From Bryobacterales bacterium (lineage in GTDB: Bacteria > Acidobacteriota > Terriglobia > Bryobacterales > Bryobacteraceae): a DNA stretch of 52,513 nucleotides. This document shows positions 7,114 to 16,753 of this stretch, piece by piece. The stretch covers positions 1-52,513 of the forward strand of contig JANXXL010000208.1 of the NCBI GenBank assembly GCA_025350625.1, written 5' to 3'. The position numbers were made by a program, and so were the translations under genes. The notes below the pieces were generated by a model. That model was not told where the DNA came from. It worked only from the letters and a program-made list of their open reading frames with translations, and searched no databases. Every line of letters begins with the position of its first letter. Positions within the stretch are counted from its first letter, which is position 1.

Positions 7114-10100
7114 ATGCCGCTTTCCCGGTTTCATCCGCTGGTCCAAAAATGGTTTACGCAGCAGTTCGCGGGCATCACCGAGCCGCAGCTTCTGGGCTGG
7201 CCGGCGATTCAATCCGGCGAAGACGTCTTGATCTCCGCGCCTACCGGATCGGGCAAGACGCTGGCGGCATTTTTGCACGCGCTCGATCAGTTGGTGCGCA
7301 GCGCCAGCGCCGGGGAACTGGCGGATGAAACCCGCATTCTCTATGTATCGCCCTTGAAGGCGCTGAGCAATGACGTGCGGGTGAACCTGGAGATCCCGCT
7401 GGCGGGAATCGCCGCGTTGGCGCAGTCGGAAGGCGCCGCGCTGCCTCAAATAAGGGCGGCAGTCCGTACCGGGGATACACCCATGGCCGAGCGCCAGCTC
7501 ATGACCCGCAAAGCGCCGCACATCCTGGTGACAACCCCGGAATCGCTCTTCATTCTGCTGACGGCTGAAAAGTCGCGGCAGATGCTGCGCTCGGTGCGCA
7601 CTCTGATCGTGGATGAGATTCACGCTGTCGCGGGATCGAAGCGCGGCTCGCACCTGGCGCTGTCGGTAGCACGGCTGGAGGCGCTGGCGGGGGAGCGCAT
7701 CCAGAAGATCGGCTTGTCGGCGACCGTGAGTCCCATTGAAGAGGTAGCCCGTTTTCTGAGCGATCGCGCGCAGATCATTCAAGTGGGCCTGCGGCGCGAC
7801 ATGGATATCGCCGTCGAAGTGCCGCGGGATGAATTGGGCGCGGTGGCGAGTCACGAGATGTGGTCCGAGATCTATGACCGCACGGCGGCGCTGGCGATGG
7901 AGCATCGCACCACGCTGGTATTTGTCAATACGCGGCGGCAGGCTGAGCGGGCGGCCCAGGCGCTCGGCGAACGACTGGGCGAAGGCGCGGTGCTTCCGCA
8001 TCACGGTAGTCTCTCGCGCCGTTTGCGCCTGGAAGCCGAGCAGCGGCTGAAGCGCGGGGAGCTGCGGGCGGTAGTGGCGACAGCATCCTTGGAATTGGGG
8101 ATCGACATCGGAACCGTGGACCTGGTTTGCCAGATGGGTTCGCCGCGTTCGATTTCGGTGGCCCTGCAGCGCATCGGGCGCGCGGGACACTGGGTGGGAG
8201 CGAAGCCCAAAGGCCGGATTTTCGCTACGACTCGCGACGAACTGGTTGAGTGCGCCGCGGTGATCCGATCCATTCGCCGAGGTGAACTGGATAGTCTGGA
8301 AATTCCGCGCGCACCGTTGGATATTTTGGCGCAGCAGATCGTGGCAATGGCGGCTTGCGAAGACTGGGACGAGGAGGCAATGTTCGCGTTCGTAAAGCGG
8401 GCCTATCCCTATCACGAGCTGCAGCGCCGCGACTACGATGCCGTGATCGAAATGCTCTCTGAAGGCACGGCGACTTCCCGCGGGCGGCGCGGAGCGTTCC
8501 TTCATCGCGATCAGGTGAATCACCGTCTGCGGGGGCGGCGCGGCGCGCGGCTGATGGCGATCACCAACGGCGGTGCGATCCCGGATAGCGCGCAATATCA
8601 GGTGGTAATGGAACCGGAGGGAACTGTCGTCGGCACCCTGGACGAAGATTTCGCGGTCGAGAGTCTGGCGGGGGACATTTTCCTGCTGGGAACGACCTCC
8701 TGGCGCATTAAGCGCGTCGAGACGGGGCGAGTTCGCGTGGAGGACGCGCACGGCGCGGCGCCATCCATCCCATTCTGGCGCGGCGAAGCGCCGGGGCGGA
8801 CGCGGGAGTTATCGCATGCTGTCTCGGAACTGCGCACCGAGATCGCGGCCTTTGAAACCGTCTCAGGCGCGGTCGATTTGCTGATGCTCGAGTGCGGCCT
8901 GGATCGCTTAGGCGCCGAGCAAGCGGCTGAATACGTCCGAGCGGGCGCTCGGGCGCTGGGAGCAATGCCGAGCGAAGACACGGTGGTGGCCGAAAGATTT
9001 TTTGACGAGGCGGGCGGCATGCAGATGGTCCTGCATGCACCCTTCGGATCGCGCATCAACCGGGCCTGGGGCCTCGCGCTGCGCAAGCGCTTCTGCCGTG
9101 CTTTTAATTTCGAATTGCAGGCGGCGGCGACCGACAACGGACTGGTGTTGTCGCTGAGCGACCAGCACTCCTTCCCGCTCGAACTGGTGTTCAGCTACCT
9201 GCGGCCCGCCACGGTGACGGATGTGCTGACCCAGGCGATGCTCGCTGCTCCTATGTTCGGGGTGCGCTGGAAATGGAACGCTGCGCGAGCTTTGGCAGTG
9301 CCGCGTTTCCTGGGAGGGCGCAAGGTGCCGCCTCCGATCCAGCGCATGCGAGCCGATGATTTGCTGGCATCCGTGTTTCCGGACCAAGTGGCGTGCGGGG
9401 AAAACCTGGAGGGCGAAATTCGCATTCCGGATCACCCGCTGGTGAATGAGACCATCGATAACTGCCTGCATGAGGCCATGGATCTGAATGGATTGATCGC
9501 GATTCTCGAACGCATGGAGGAGGGCACTTTGCGAACGGTGGCGATCGACACGCCGGAGCCTTCGCCCTTCAGCCATGAGATTCTGAACGCGAATCCATAC
9601 GCTTATTTAGACGACGCCCCGCTCGAAGAACGCCGCACGCGTGCTGTGCAGTTGCGGCGGAGCCTGCCGCCGGCCGACGCGGCTGGCATCGGCGCGCTGG
9701 ATCCGGACGCGATCGCAGAGGTGTCCGCGCAATCCTGGCCGGTGGTGCGGGATGCCGATGAATTGCATGATGCGCTGTTGACGCTGGTGGTGTTGCCTCC
9801 GTTAGAGGAGTGGGCCGGGTTTTACCAAGAGCTCGAACGGGCGGGCCGGGCGTCGACCCAGGCTGGCCGGTATTGGGTAGCCACCGAAAGGCTGGATCGC
9901 ATCGACGATACGCCGGCGATTTTGCGCGGGTGGGCGGATTCGATCGGTCCGTTTACGGCGGCGGGCATAGCGGACCGCTTAAATTTGCAGGTGAGCGATG
10001 TCGAAAGCGCACTCGCGCAACTGGAAGGCGAAGGGCAGATCCTGCGCGGCAACTTCACCGGCGCGGGGCAGGAATTTTGCGATCGCCGCATCCTCGCGCG

Positions 10101-11172
10101 CATCCACCGGCAGACGCTGGGACGGCTGCGCCGGGAGATCGAACCGGTCAGCTCTGCCGATTTCATGCGGTTCCTCTGCCGCTGGCAGCATCTAAGCGCG
10201 GGCGCGCGATTGCACGGCGTCGATGGTTTATTTCAGGTGCTGCGGCAGCTCCAGGGTTATGAAATTTCCGCCGCCGCTTGGGAATCGACGGTGCTGCCGC
10301 GGCGCGTCCACAAGTACGATCCGGAATGGCTCGACCGGTTGTGTCTGGCGGGAGAAGTGATGTGGGGGCGGTTATCGCCGCATCCCGCGCTCGAATCGTT
10401 GGGGACTCGCAAAGTGCGGCCCACGCGAGTAGCTCCGCTGGGCATTTTTCTGCGCGAGGATGCGGCGCGCTTGTTGCCGGCGCAGGGAACGGCCGAGCAG
10501 ACCTGGTCTCATGCTGCGGCGGACGTGCTGGCTGCGCTCGAGCAACGCGGGGCGTCGTTCTTCCATGACCTGGTGCGCTCCACTGGCCGCTTGGCGAGCG
10601 AAGTGGAAGATGGGCTGTGGGAGCTGGTAGCGGGCGGACGCGTCACCGCCGATGGGTTCGAGAATCTGCGGGCTTTGATCGACCCGAAGCGGCGGCGCGG
10701 CGAAGGGCGCGGGCGAATGGCGCGTCCGCGTCACGCCGCAGGCCGTTGGGCTTTGCTCGAAACAGGCGCTTCGGAGACGGATCCTGCGTTCTTCGCACGA
10801 GTCTTATTGGATCGCTGGGGAGTGGTGTTCCGCGACATGCTGGCGCGCGAAACGCTGGCGCCGCCCTGGCGCAGCCTGCTGGTGGTCCTGCGCCAGTGGG
10901 AAGCTCGCGGTGAAGTGCGCGGCGGGCGGTTTATCGCAGGCTTCTCGGGCGAACAGTTCGCACTGCCGGAAGCAGTGGAGCTGCTGCGGGATGTGCGCCG
11001 TAACGGAGGCCAAGGGGAGGAGATTGAGATCGCTCTTGCGGACCCGTTGAACCTGACGGGAGTGATTCTGCCCGGTCCGCGCACCAGTGCGCTCGCGCAA
11101 GGGGTGCTTCGTCTGCGGGATGGTGTGCAGCAGGAAGAAGTGTCGGCGCCGGATATTTCTATTTCCGCCTAG
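7114..11172 (+). CDS. lhr: Lhr-family DEAD/DEAH helicase, long form
   Basis: 1352 residues. The helicase core shows motif I APTGSGKT (about residue 47), Ia VSPLKAL, motif II VDEIH, motif III SATV and motif VI QRIGRAGH. The long C-terminal half carries the winged-helix and Lhr-specific domains and extends to the end, so this is the long type, not Lhr-core alone. Lhr enzymes are 3'-5' ATP-dependent translocases on single-stranded DNA that unwind RNA:DNA hybrids and act in DNA repair. The C-terminal part of long Lhr has been linked to uracil-DNA glycosylase activity. The reading frame is intact over 4 kb. It stands alone, divergent from the adaptor gene. Confidence 0.93.
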   Translation: MPLSRFHPLVQKWFTQQFAGITEPQLLGWPAIQSGEDVLISAPTGSGKTLAAFLHALDQLVRSASAGELADETRILYVSPLKALSNDVRVNLEIPLAGIAALAQSEGAALPQIRAAVRTGDTPMAERQLMTRKAPHILVTTPESLFILLTAEKSRQMLRSVRTLIVDEIHAVAGSKRGSHLALSVARLEALAGERIQKIGLSATVSPIEEVARFLSDRAQIIQVGLRRDMDIAVEVPRDELGAVASHEMWSEIYDRTAALAMEHRTTLVFVNTRRQAERAAQALGERLGEGAVLPHHGSLSRRLRLEAEQRLKRGELRAVVATASLELGIDIGTVDLVCQMGSPRSISVALQRIGRAGHWVGAKPKGRIFATTRDELVECAAVIRSIRRGELDSLEIPRAPLDILAQQIVAMAACEDWDEEAMFAFVKRAYPYHELQRRDYDAVIEMLSEGTATSRGRRGAFLHRDQVNHRLRGRRGARLMAITNGGAIPDSAQYQVVMEPEGTVVGTLDEDFAVESLAGDIFLLGTTSWRIKRVETGRVRVEDAHGAAPSIPFWRGEAPGRTRELSHAVSELRTEIAAFETVSGAVDLLMLECGLDRLGAEQAAEYVRAGARALGAMPSEDTVVAERFFDEAGGMQMVLHAPFGSRINRAWGLALRKRFCRAFNFELQAAATDNGLVLSLSDQHSFPLELVFSYLRPATVTDVLTQAMLAAPMFGVRWKWNAARALAVPRFLGGRKVPPPIQRMRADDLLASVFPDQVACGENLEGEIRIPDHPLVNETIDNCLHEAMDLNGLIAILERMEEGTLRTVAIDTPEPSPFSHEILNANPYAYLDDAPLEERRTRAVQLRRSLPPADAAGIGALDPDAIAEVSAQSWPVVRDADELHDALLTLVVLPPLEEWAGFYQELERAGRASTQAGRYWVATERLDRIDDTPAILRGWADSIGPFTAAGIADRLNLQVSDVESALAQLEGEGQILRGNFTGAGQEFCDRRILARIHRQTLGRLRREIEPVSSADFMRFLCRWQHLSAGARLHGVDGLFQVLRQLQGYEISAAAWESTVLPRRVHKYDPEWLDRLCLAGEVMWGRLSPHPALESLGTRKVRPTRVAPLGIFLREDAARLLPAQGTAEQTWSHAAADVLAALEQRGASFFHDLVRSTGRLASEVEDGLWELVAGGRVTADGFENLRALIDPKRRRGEGRGRMARPRHAAGRWALLETGASETDPAFFARVLLDRWGVVFRDMLARETLAPPWRSLLVVLRQWEARGEVRGGRFIAGFSGEQFALPEAVELLRDVRRNGGQGEEIEIALADPLNLTGVILPGPRTSALAQGVLRLRDGVQQEEVSAPDISISA

Positions 11173-11174
11173 AC

Positions 11175-11258
11175 TTAGAAGGTCGCGCCGTGGGATTCGA
11201 GAACATCGACGATGTTCCAGTAGCCGCCTAAAATCCAAGTGCCACGCGCTTCCCGCAA
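11175..11258 (-). other. Short open stretch that resembles a protein C-terminus
   Basis: On the minus strand, directly after the lhr stop, a 27-codon open stretch ends with ILGGYWNIVDVLESHGATF and a stop. Its composition looks like real coding sequence, but it has no start codon other than TTG and is closed upstream by a stop at 11259-11261. It may be the remnant of a decayed gene. I do not recognise the family. The rest of 11259-11430 shows nothing I can support. Confidence 0.25.
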
Positions 11259-11430
11259 CTACACGATCACGTCGAGCGCTGGTGAGACGCAGGAAGTTTC
11301 TTCCGCATCATTCTCCCCCGTTTCGTGCAGGGTGGGCGTGACCGGAAACCAGTTTCAGAGTTCTATTGTCACCGAGGGCGGACGGCCCTCACCATGCGCG
11401 GGTCGCTCCGAAGAGAACAACGTTCATCTG

Positions 11431-11835
11431 CTACGGCAGATCGCGCAGGTCGGGAGGCACCCAACGGGTCCTGGCTTCCTGACTCGCCAACACCTGGGGA
11501 TTCCAGAAGCGATGCAGCAGATGCAAGCCCAGCTGGGGTTCGTTGCACGCTAGGAACTCATCGAAGCTCGTCTCGTGGTGCGTTGCCAGCAGTCGCACCC
11601 AGGCGGTGGTTATGGTCTCGTGATAGAGATGAGCGACGCCATGATGCAGCGCGAACACCTGGATCCCATGGCGTACGCGTAGCAGCGCGGCTTCAAGGCT
11701 TTCGCGATGGAGGTGCAGCCATGCCAGACGCAAGTGGTCGGCGTGGCGGAACTCGGAAGTCAGGAGCCGGCGGCCGTGAAAAGCTTCGAGAAATTCCTCA
11801 TCGCCAAGATGGGCGGAGGCGAGAAGCAGGGCCAT
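11431..11835 (-). CDS. Conserved hypothetical protein, all-helical (His/Leu-rich)
   Basis: 134 residues. It contains EEFLEAFHGRRL, then EFRHADHLRLAWLHL and LYHETITTAWVRLLATHH. This is the pattern of a small widespread bacterial family with conserved FxHxxHLRLAW and YHETIT motifs. The repeated histidines could bind a metal, but the function is not known. I chose the ATG at 11835. The frame remains open further upstream to 11937, but that extension is arginine-rich and unlike the family. Its 5' end lies 130 bases from the end of the aminotransferase gene, which runs in the same direction upstream. Confidence 0.65.
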   Translation of the reverse strand: MALLLASAHLGDEEFLEAFHGRRLLTSEFRHADHLRLAWLHLHRESLEAALLRVRHGIQVFALHHGVAHLYHETITTAWVRLLATHHETSFDEFLACNEPQLGLHLLHRFWNPQVLASQEARTRWVPPDLRDLP

Positions 11836-11966
11836 AGCGCGATTATGACATTCTCTCCTAACCCGCACCTGCCGTGCTGATGACAGGTGGCGGTAGCGGA
11901 GCGCCGGAAGACCGTCCCCCGAAGATTTGCTGGACATTCAGCGGCGAGGGCGGAGCTGTTTTGCGC

Positions 11967-13142
11967 TTACACTTTCACGGCCCATTTCGCCGAAACCTTG
12001 CGGATGCGCTCCACCGCGTCCAAAATATTTTCGAGCGAATTGGCGTAACTGAAGCGCAAATAGCCGCGGCCCTCGGCGCCGAAACACTGGCCGTCGAGAC
12101 ACGCCACGCCGCCTTCATACAACAGGTAGTCGGCGAGTTCCTTCGAATCCATACCCGTGCCTTCGACGTTTGGGAACACGTAGAACGCGCCCGCGGGCAC
12201 CGGGCAGCGGAACCCAGGAATAGAATTCAAGGCCTTCACAATCGCATCGCGGCGCCGCTTGAACTCCGCCACCATCGCCTCGACCGCGTCCTGCGGACCT
12301 TCGAGCGCCTCGATCCCCGCGCGCTGCGTAAAGCTCGCGGTGCAGGAATTGGAGTTCACCATCAGCTTCACCACCGCTGCCGCCAGCCATTCCGGCATCA
12401 CGCCGTAGCCGAGACGCCAGCCGGTCATCGAATAAGTCTTCGAGAATCCATCGAGAATAATGGTCTTCTCGAGCATCCCGTCGACGCTCGCGATGGAACT
12501 GGGCTCGCCATCGTAGATAATGCGCGAATAGATTTCATCGCTCAATACCATGATGTCGCGCTCGCGCAGCATGGCCGCGATCGCCTGAATATCGCCGGCC
12601 GGGATAATGCCGCCGGTCGGATTGTGCGGCGAATTGAGGATCACCAGCTTGGTGCGGTCCGTCAGGCGGTCGCGCAACTCATCGAGATCGAGCGAAAAGC
12701 CGCGGCTCTCGCGCAATGGGATCGCCACGGGCTTCGCGCCCTGAAAGCGGATCATCGACTCATAGATTGGGAATCCGGGGTCGGGGAAAATCGCCTCGCC
12801 GCCTTCTTCCAGCAGAGCGATGATCACAAAGTACATGATCGGCTTGCCGCCCGGCACCACGCAAACGTTCTGCGGACCGACCTTGATCCCGCGCGTCCGC
12901 GAAACGTAACTGGCGATCGATTGCCGCAGCTCCGGCAGTCCTTGCGTCGGGCCATACTTGGTCCAGCCTTCGTCGAGCGCTTTTTTGCCGGCTTCGATCA
13001 CGTTGCGGGGCGTCGGGAAATCGGGCTCGCCGATTTCGAGATGAATGACGCTCTTGCCCTGCGCTTCAAGCGCGCGCGCTTTCACCAGGACATCGAACGC
13101 CGATTCGACCCCGATACGGGCCATCTTTTTTACCAGCTGCAT
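11967..13142 (-). CDS. PLP-dependent aminotransferase, class I/II
   Basis: 391 residues, normal for fold-type I aspartate-family aminotransferases. It shows HLEIGEPDFPTP at the N-terminus, NSPHNPTGG (about 173-181), SDEIYSRIIYDG, the PLP-lysine motif DGFSKTYSMTGWRLGYG, and a C-terminal RFSYAN substrate-carboxylate arginine. Such enzymes interconvert amino acids and 2-oxo acids in the cytoplasm. Substrate choice (aspartate, alanine or aromatic) cannot be decided here. It runs in the same direction as the HpcH/HpaI aldolase gene upstream, with a 27-base gap, so the two may share a transcript. An aldolase producing a 2-oxo acid next to an aminotransferase is biochemically sensible. Confidence 0.9.
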   Translation of the reverse strand: MQLVKKMARIGVESAFDVLVKARALEAQGKSVIHLEIGEPDFPTPRNVIEAGKKALDEGWTKYGPTQGLPELRQSIASYVSRTRGIKVGPQNVCVVPGGKPIMYFVIIALLEEGGEAIFPDPGFPIYESMIRFQGAKPVAIPLRESRGFSLDLDELRDRLTDRTKLVILNSPHNPTGGIIPAGDIQAIAAMLRERDIMVLSDEIYSRIIYDGEPSSIASVDGMLEKTIILDGFSKTYSMTGWRLGYGVMPEWLAAAVVKLMVNSNSCTASFTQRAGIEALEGPQDAVEAMVAEFKRRRDAIVKALNSIPGFRCPVPAGAFYVFPNVEGTGMDSKELADYLLYEGGVACLDGQCFGAEGRGYLRFSYANSLENILDAVERIRKVSAKWAVKV

Positions 13143-13169
13143 AGTTAAGCCCGAGGCGTGGAGGTCGAT

Positions 13170-14012
13170 TTAGAACAGCGCCGTGTCGCGCCGGGTCCAG
13201 GATTTACCCTTTTCCTTGGCGATCTTTTCCACGTCGTTCACATAGGCGCCGGTTTGCGTCAGCATATGGTGCAGATCGTTGCCCAAGCCAATAAAAGTGA
13301 AATCCTTGTCCATGAATTCGCCCACGCGGGAAGTACCGAACAGAAAAATTCCTAGAATCACATTGTTTTTCTTAGCCGCTGCGACCAGCTTGTTGGTGGC
13401 GTCGTTCAACTCTGGAGACGTATACATGTGGGGGAACTCGTACTTTTCATACAAGCCCATTGACATGCACAAATCATTCTGGCCGAGGAACAGCATGTCG
13501 ACACCGGGCACGGCGGCGATCTCGTCGATGTTCTTGATACAGTCCGCCGTCTCGACCTGCAAAGATTTAATCACGTTATCGTTGGCCGAGCCAGCATATC
13601 CCAGCAGTCCCGCCTTGTTCATGCTGCGTTGCGGGAAATAAACCGAGCGCGTACCGGCCGTGGGATAGCGCATGCAGCTTATGGCCGCGCGGGCTTCCTC
13701 GGCGGTGTTGATATAAGGCACCAGAATGCCGTCCGCGCCGGTATCGAGCGACTGTTGAATTCCAGCGCGATCCTGATAGCCGCCCACTCGGACCAGCGAT
13801 TTCGCGCCGCCGCTCGCAATGCCCGACAGCATGGTCGACAAAGTCTCATAGCTCATGGGTCCGTGCTGCGAATCCACCAGCAGCCAGTCGTAGCCGCTGT
13901 GCGCCAGTTGCTCCACTACCGTGGGGCTGTGCGAATTTACGAAAAGACCGAGCTTGGGAGTGCCCGCGCGCAGTTGTTTCTTAAATTCCGCGCCACTCAA
14001 TACTTCACTCAT
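13170..14012 (-). CDS. HpcH/HpaI family aldolase (2-oxo acid aldolase)
   Basis: 280 residues. It shows LGLFVNSHSPTVVEQLAHSG, VDSQHGPMSYET, SLVRVGGY and an IDEIAAVPGVDMLFLGQNDL stretch that carries the metal and pyruvate-binding residues. The family cleaves or forms 2-oxo-3-deoxy or 4-hydroxy-2-oxo acids, giving pyruvate and an aldehyde, using a divalent metal. The acidic residue of the usual DxEHGP motif is glutamine here (SQHGP), a variant seen in a subgroup whose substrates are poorly known. The ATG at 14012 follows AGGAGA at a good distance and gives the family N-terminus, so I use it and not the upstream codon at 14054. Confidence 0.87.
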   Translation of the reverse strand: MSEVLSGAEFKKQLRAGTPKLGLFVNSHSPTVVEQLAHSGYDWLLVDSQHGPMSYETLSTMLSGIASGGAKSLVRVGGYQDRAGIQQSLDTGADGILVPYINTAEEARAAISCMRYPTAGTRSVYFPQRSMNKAGLLGYAGSANDNVIKSLQVETADCIKNIDEIAAVPGVDMLFLGQNDLCMSMGLYEKYEFPHMYTSPELNDATNKLVAAAKKNNVILGIFLFGTSRVGEFMDKDFTFIGLGNDLHHMLTQTGAYVNDVEKIAKEKGKSWTRRDTALF

Positions 14013-14124
14013 TCGTATAAATCTCCTGATGATTAATCTCGTCGCAGTATACACTAACGCGGCGTCCCGGCATTCCCGCGAAGCAGTATGATAAACTCTG
14101 TAAGCTTCGGGCGTAGTTAAGCGG

Positions 14125-14619
14125 ATGACCCTCTACCAAATTTGTCAAATTCTCCAGGATTCTGATATTGGCACTTCCATCCGCGAATCGATCTGGACTT
14201 TCCCGGCCATCGAGACGGTCCACGTGCTGGGGCTGGCGGTGTCAGTAGGGATTCTGGTGATGCTCGACTTGCGGCTGGTGGGCGCGGGAATCCGCCACAT
14301 TCCTGCAGCCGATATCATGCACAAGCTGAAGCGCTGGTACCTGGCGGGGTTCGCGGCGATGTTTATAAGCGGGATACTTCTGTTCTGGTCGGAAGCGGAA
14401 AAGTGCTACCGCAGCCCCACCTTCCGAATCAAGCTGATATTTTTGGCGCTGGCCGGATTGAACGCATTATTTTTTGAAATCAAGTACGTGCCCACTATGA
14501 GGAATTGGGACGCGACGGGCATTACACCCACCGGGGCCAAAGTGGTGGGCTGGGCCTCGTTGATCTGCTGGCTCGGCGTCATTGGATTCGGACGCTGGAC
14601 CGCTTATGGAATGAAATAA
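14125..14619 (+). CDS. DUF6644-family membrane protein, first copy
   Basis: 164 residues with about four membrane helices: VLGLAVSVGILVMLDLRLVG, LAGFAAMFISGILLFW, LIFLALAGLNALFF and a C-terminal helix. The N-terminal SIRESIWTFPAIETVHVLGL and the following DLRLVG are the marks of DUF6644. Its function is not established. A conserved histidine sits in the first helix and the aspartate/arginine pair ends the second. The second gene, five bases downstream, is a paralogue, and the lactate permease follows. This position suggests an accessory role in a membrane redox or transport process for lactate or glycolate, which is inference only. Confidence 0.85.
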   Translation: MTLYQICQILQDSDIGTSIRESIWTFPAIETVHVLGLAVSVGILVMLDLRLVGAGIRHIPAADIMHKLKRWYLAGFAAMFISGILLFWSEAEKCYRSPTFRIKLIFLALAGLNALFFEIKYVPTMRNWDATGITPTGAKVVGWASLICWLGVIGFGRWTAYGMK

Positions 14620-14624
14620 TCCGT

Positions 14625-15098
14625 ATGAAACATTTATTGTTCCCAATTTTTAAGTGGGCCGATCATACCTGGGTGGCCGGAGCGATTCGCGATTCGACCT
14701 GGGCCTTCGCGCTGCTCGAAGTGTTCCATCTGTTCGGAATCACCTTGTTGCTGGGCACGCTGGTGGTGGTGAACCTGCGTTTATTTGGCTGGGGATTGGC
14801 GAGCCACTCGCTCTCTGATGTCGCTTCCGATGCCTTGCCGTTTACGCGCTGGGCGATGGTGGCAACTGTGATTTCCGGCTCTTTGCTATTCGCATCGGAA
14901 GCGATGAAGTGTTATGGCAGCATTCCCTTCTTCATCAAAATGGGGTTGTTGGCCACGGCGCTGCTGTTCACATTCACTTTTCACAGCCGCCTTACCAAAG
15001 CGTCGCAGCCATCGCCCGCCAGCAAGTTCGCCGCAGGACTTTCGATGGTGCTGTGGTTCGGCGTGGGCCTGGCCGGTCGCGCCATTGCATTCTTCTAG
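14625..15098 (+). CDS. DUF6644-family membrane protein, second copy
   Basis: 157 residues with the same plan as its upstream neighbour: AIRDSTWAFALLEVFHLFGI, a glycine-rich helix with LLLGTLVVVNLRLFGWG, WAMVATVISGSLLFASEAMKCY, then two more helices. The FASEAMKCY segment closely matches FWSEAEKCY in the first copy, so the pair arose by duplication. The shared SEAxKCY with a free cysteine at the membrane edge is notable. I chose the ATG at 14625, which gives the family N-terminus; the frame is open further upstream but overlaps the first copy. The gene ends 34 bases before the lactate permease. Confidence 0.85.
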   Translation: MKHLLFPIFKWADHTWVAGAIRDSTWAFALLEVFHLFGITLLLGTLVVVNLRLFGWGLASHSLSDVASDALPFTRWAMVATVISGSLLFASEAMKCYGSIPFFIKMGLLATALLFTFTFHSRLTKASQPSPASKFAAGLSMVLWFGVGLAGRAIAFF

Positions 15099-15132
15099 CT
15101 CCTCGCGCGAACTGTGGGTATAATACAAGACC

Positions 15133-16734
15133 ATGTGGTCACAAACCTACGCCCCCGTCGCCGGTAGTCTGCAGCTTTCCGCCCTGGTAGCAATGCTGCC
15201 GGTGTTTGTCGTGCTGCTGTTGCTGGGCGTGCTGCGCAAGCCGGCGTGGCTGGCTGCCATGGCGGGATTCGTCACTGCCTTCATAACTTCGGTGGCGATC
15301 TACCATATGCCATTCACAATTGCGGCGAGTTCTGCTTTGTATGGCGCCGCCAATGGGATGATGCCGATCGGATGGATCGTGTTCACCGCTATCCTGCTCT
15401 ATAAAGTCACGGTCGACACCGGGAAATTCGAAATCATTAAAGAGTCGCTCGGAAACATTACCGGGGATCGCAGCGTGCAGGCTTTGCTGATCGCGTTCGC
15501 CTTCAGCGGTTTCATCGAAGGCGCTGCGGGATTCGGCACGCCGGTGGCGATTGCGGCGGCGATGCTGGCGGGCCTGGGATTCCCTCCGTTTTTGGCCGCG
15601 AGCGTTTGTCTGCTGGCGAACACTGCGCCGGTGGCGTTCGGGTCCATCGGGACGCCTTTGATCATGCTGCAGCGGGTGACCAACCTGCCGATGGACGCGC
15701 TTTCAGCGGATGTCGGCCGCCTGTGCGCGCCGCTCGCGCTGATCCTGCCTTCCTATTTGATGCTGGTGATGGGCGGCTTGCCGGGATTGCGCGCGGCGCT
15801 TCCCGCTGCGATCACCTGCGGCGTGGCCTTCGCCGGAGTGCAGTTTTACATTTCGAGTTACATAGGACCCAACCTCGCAGGCCTGCTGGCTGCCATCGCG
15901 GCGATGTGCGCGCTGCTGTTATTGCTGCGGTTTTGGACGCCGCCGGGTGACACCAAGGCTCTGGCGTCGAAATACACTCCAGGCGAAGTATTTTTGGCGT
16001 GGAGTCCTTACTTGCTGCTGGTGATTTTTGTGCTGGCGTGGGGCAGCGCCAGCACCAAGGCGATTCTCGACAAAGCGACGGTGATCATTCCCTGGCCGGG
16101 GCTGCACAATCTGGTGCAGCGTATGCCTCCGATCACTCCCAATCCCACACCCTACGGCGCTCCTTATACGTTCAATCTGCTCTCGGCATCGGGGACATCT
16201 TGTTTGTTCGCTGTGTTCGCATCGGCGCTGGTGTTGAAGGTGAGTCCGGGGCGGCTGGCGCGGCTGACGGGAGCTACGGCGAAGCAACTGGCGCTGCCTT
16301 TGCTCACCATCGCGAGCGTAGTGGCTCTGGCGTTCATCATGAACTATTCGGGCCAAACGGCGACGCTGGGTCTGGTAGTTGCTGCCACCGGGGTGGCGTT
16401 CCCCTTCTTCAGCACGCTGCTGGGATGGCTCGGCGTGTTTCTTACGGGCAGCGACACTTCGGCCAACGCACTCTTTGGCACCTTGCAGGTGGTGACGGCG
16501 AATCAGTTGGGATTGAATCCGGTACTGATGGCGGCGGCGAACTCGAGCGGCGGTGTGATGGGCAAAATGATCAGCCTGCAGAGCATCGCGGTGGCGGCGG
16601 CGGCTACCGGCATGCCTCGCAAAGAAGAATCCAACCTGCTGCGTTTCACGTTGAAGCACAGCATTTTCCTGGCATGCGTGATGGGATTGCTGAGTTTGTT
16701 CTACGCTTACGTGGCGCCAGGCTGGGTGCGTTAG
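15133..16734 (+). CDS. lctP: L-lactate permease family transporter
   Basis: 533 residues with about 12-13 membrane helices. Family marks are FIEGAAGFGTPVAIAAAML (about 125-143), APVAFGSIGTPLIMLQRVT, FVLAWGS, MNYSGQTATLG, FLTGSDTSANALFGTLQ and the C-terminal MGKMISLQSIAVAAAATG. These match the LctP/LldP/GlcA family, which imports L-lactate, D-lactate or glycolate with protons. The gene lies directly before glcDEF on the same strand with a 19-base gap to glcD, so the likely substrate is the same 2-hydroxy acid that the oxidase uses. The frame is intact and full length. Confidence 0.94.
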   Translation: MWSQTYAPVAGSLQLSALVAMLPVFVVLLLLGVLRKPAWLAAMAGFVTAFITSVAIYHMPFTIAASSALYGAANGMMPIGWIVFTAILLYKVTVDTGKFEIIKESLGNITGDRSVQALLIAFAFSGFIEGAAGFGTPVAIAAAMLAGLGFPPFLAASVCLLANTAPVAFGSIGTPLIMLQRVTNLPMDALSADVGRLCAPLALILPSYLMLVMGGLPGLRAALPAAITCGVAFAGVQFYISSYIGPNLAGLLAAIAAMCALLLLLRFWTPPGDTKALASKYTPGEVFLAWSPYLLLVIFVLAWGSASTKAILDKATVIIPWPGLHNLVQRMPPITPNPTPYGAPYTFNLLSASGTSCLFAVFASALVLKVSPGRLARLTGATAKQLALPLLTIASVVALAFIMNYSGQTATLGLVVAATGVAFPFFSTLLGWLGVFLTGSDTSANALFGTLQVVTANQLGLNPVLMAAANSSGGVMGKMISLQSIAVAAAATGMPRKEESNLLRFTLKHSIFLACVMGLLSLFYAYVAPGWVR

Positions 16735-16753
16735 GCGGGAAAGACGCCGGGGT

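Noticed and set aside
7090..8751. 553-codon open frame on the minus strand inside lhr
   Set aside because: It is a shadow of the intact lhr frame, with low-complexity His/Arg/Gln composition and no motif.
11874..13148. 424-codon open frame on the plus strand opposite the aminotransferase
   Set aside because: It is His/Arg-rich, matches no family and mirrors the codon bias of a well-supported aminotransferase on the other strand.
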